Assembly (NCBI RefSeq): GCF_026168105.1
Contig: NZ_LBMW01000021.1
Location: 62,001-126,000, forward strand
Direction of reading: 5' to 3'
Source of the DNA: Streptomyces hygroscopicus
Lineage (GTDB): Bacteria > Actinomycetota > Actinomycetes > Streptomycetales > Streptomycetaceae
Length of the DNA: 64,000 nucleotides
The notes below the pieces were generated by a model that was not told where the DNA came from, searched no databases, and saw only the letters and a program-made list of their open reading frames with translations. Position numbers and translations under genes: made by a program. Of this stretch, positions 63,050 through 64,000 are shown one piece after another. Numbering within the stretch: position 1 is the first letter of the stretch; every line of letters begins with the position of its first letter.

Positions 63050-63790
63050 GCTGCTGGTTCCTGGGGCCTCACCTGGCAGGGGCGACAGCTGATGTGCCTG
63101 CCGATGAGGCTCGGTACCGGCCAGCAGACCCGGAGCACGGGCGTGGTGATCCAGGACGGGCGGACCGCGGTGCTGCGCCCGGGGGAGTTGGCCCGGTAAG
63201 ACACAACTCGAGCTGCATCCTCGACTTCCCCGACCGTTTCGAGACGGTGGTCTTCCAGATGCCCCGGCATGTGTTCGGGCTCCCCGAGTCCGACCTCTGG
63301 TGCGTCACCGGCATGATCCTGGGGCCCGACGGGGGCTTGGCCGCGCTCGTGATGCCGTTCCTGTCCAGGCCGGCAGCCGAAGCCGCTTCCTGCCATCCGG
63401 CGGTCGACAGGTTGCTCGCCGCAACGTGGCGGATCTGCTCACGACCGTCCTCACCGAACACCTCGGCCGGGACGCCCAACGCACCGCGGCGGCCTGAGGG
63501 ATCCTGCATCTGCGGATCCGGGACTGTCGGCGGAGGTGATCGCCGGCGCGCACCACATCTCCGTGCGCCATCTGCAGCGCCTCTTCCAAGCGGAAGGCGT
63601 GACCGTGGGCGGATGGATCAGGCGCCGTCGGCTGGGGAAATGCCGCCGGGAACTCGGCCGGCCGCACCGCGCCAGGCCGACCGTGGCCGCGGTGGCGCAG
63701 CGTTGGGGCTTCGTCAGTCCCGCCCATTTCAGCCGGGCGTTCCGCGCCGCGTACGGCAGTCCCCGCGTGAGTGGCAGACCCTGGTAGACC
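63050..63790 (+). pseudogene. AraC-family regulator remnant
   Basis: Pieces in three plus-strand frames form one protein: GVVIQDGRTAVLRPGELAR, then FPDRFETVVFQMPRHVFGLP, GPDGGLAALVMPFLSRPA, LLTTVLTEHLGRDAQRTAA, HISVRHLQRLFQAEGVTVGG and WGFVSPAHFSRAFRAAYG. The second helix-turn-helix (PAHFSRAFRAAYG) is clear. At least three frameshifts make it nonfunctional. It diverges from the SDR relic, a common regulator/enzyme pair, so both probably decayed together. Confidence 0.75.
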
Positions 63791-64000
63791 CAACCGGCGC
63801 TTCCTTGCGTTCCGGAGTGAGTTGGCTTCTTCCCCCGACCTGCCCCCGGCTCTCTGCCGCGGCTCGGCGGTATCTGCCGGGCCGGTTGGGTTCGACCCGT
63901 TGGATGGGCTGCGAGCGAAGTCCCAATTCCCGGAAATTTCACCGAAAAAAGTCAGGTACTACTATCTTTGAGAAGTGCGGCGACGGCGGGGTTGTGTCTG
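63791..64000. other. Window end, no gene seen
   Basis: There is no supported gene. The last 70 bases become A/T-richer (GAAAAAAGTC, TACTACTATC), as in a promoter region. Confidence 0.4.

Overview
The window is a high-GC actinobacterial sequence, most likely Streptomyces or a close relative. The evidence is strong G/C bias at third codon positions, GTG and TTG starts, GGAGG-type ribosome binding sites, SARP and LuxR regulators, and many Streptomyces-type families. It is accessory DNA: almost every block is bordered by broken transposase genes (IS3, IS5, IS630, IS110, IS1182, ISAs1 and IS200/IS605 tnpB relics). That is typical of a chromosome arm or a large plasmid. No tRNA, rRNA or CRISPR array was seen.

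Layout. 1-5.6 kb: the 3' end of a phenylacetate-CoA ligase-like gene, an ECF sigma factor, a trypsin-like lipoprotein protease and a PGRP-type amidase. 5.7-20 kb: a minus-strand block in which two AfsR/SARP-type regulators (the distal one lacks the TPR domain) flank a giant 2154-residue protein of unknown function. The giant is translationally coupled to a small upstream gene. 20-35.6 kb: a conjugation-like type IV secretion module with two cell-wall hydrolases, two paralogous TPR proteins, a degenerate P-loop protein, a tandem pair of VirB2-like small membrane proteins, VirB8/TcpC-like, VirB6-like, SCO6880-like and VirB4-like proteins, a TraG/VirD4-like coupling protein and a DUF4913 protein. 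No relaxase or integrase lies inside the window. 35.7-39.4 kb: a DUF418 membrane protein and two unknown genes around a tnpB relic.

39.5-46.6 kb: a compact operon that I read as an undescribed ribosomal peptide (RiPP) pathway. A 48-codon precursor gene is followed by two hairpins, a polyprenyl-synthetase/ComQ-like enzyme, a DUF2332 methyltransferase-like protein, a cytochrome P450, a two-winged-helix/ABC-ATPase fusion, an ABC permease and a LuxR-type regulator. A second 48-codon precursor with the same leader, promoter and 5' UTR sits alone at 52.8-53.0 kb. Both peptides end in Tyr-Cys. With a prenyl-transferase-fold enzyme and a SAM-binding protein in the operon, this suggests a lipidated, possibly carboxyl-methylated peptide. 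That chemistry is inference.

46.7-51.9 kb: relics, then a regulator island (protein kinase-like, glycine-rich-domain-like, two tiny genes, XRE/TPR regulator with a 17-bp palindrome upstream, NUDIX hydrolase). 52-64 kb: an IS630/tnpB mosaic, the second precursor, an EamA exporter with a tryptophan-dioxygenase-like enzyme, an ISAs1-family element inserted beside an IS1182 fragment, a TetR regulator, an alpha/beta hydrolase, and decayed SDR and AraC genes.
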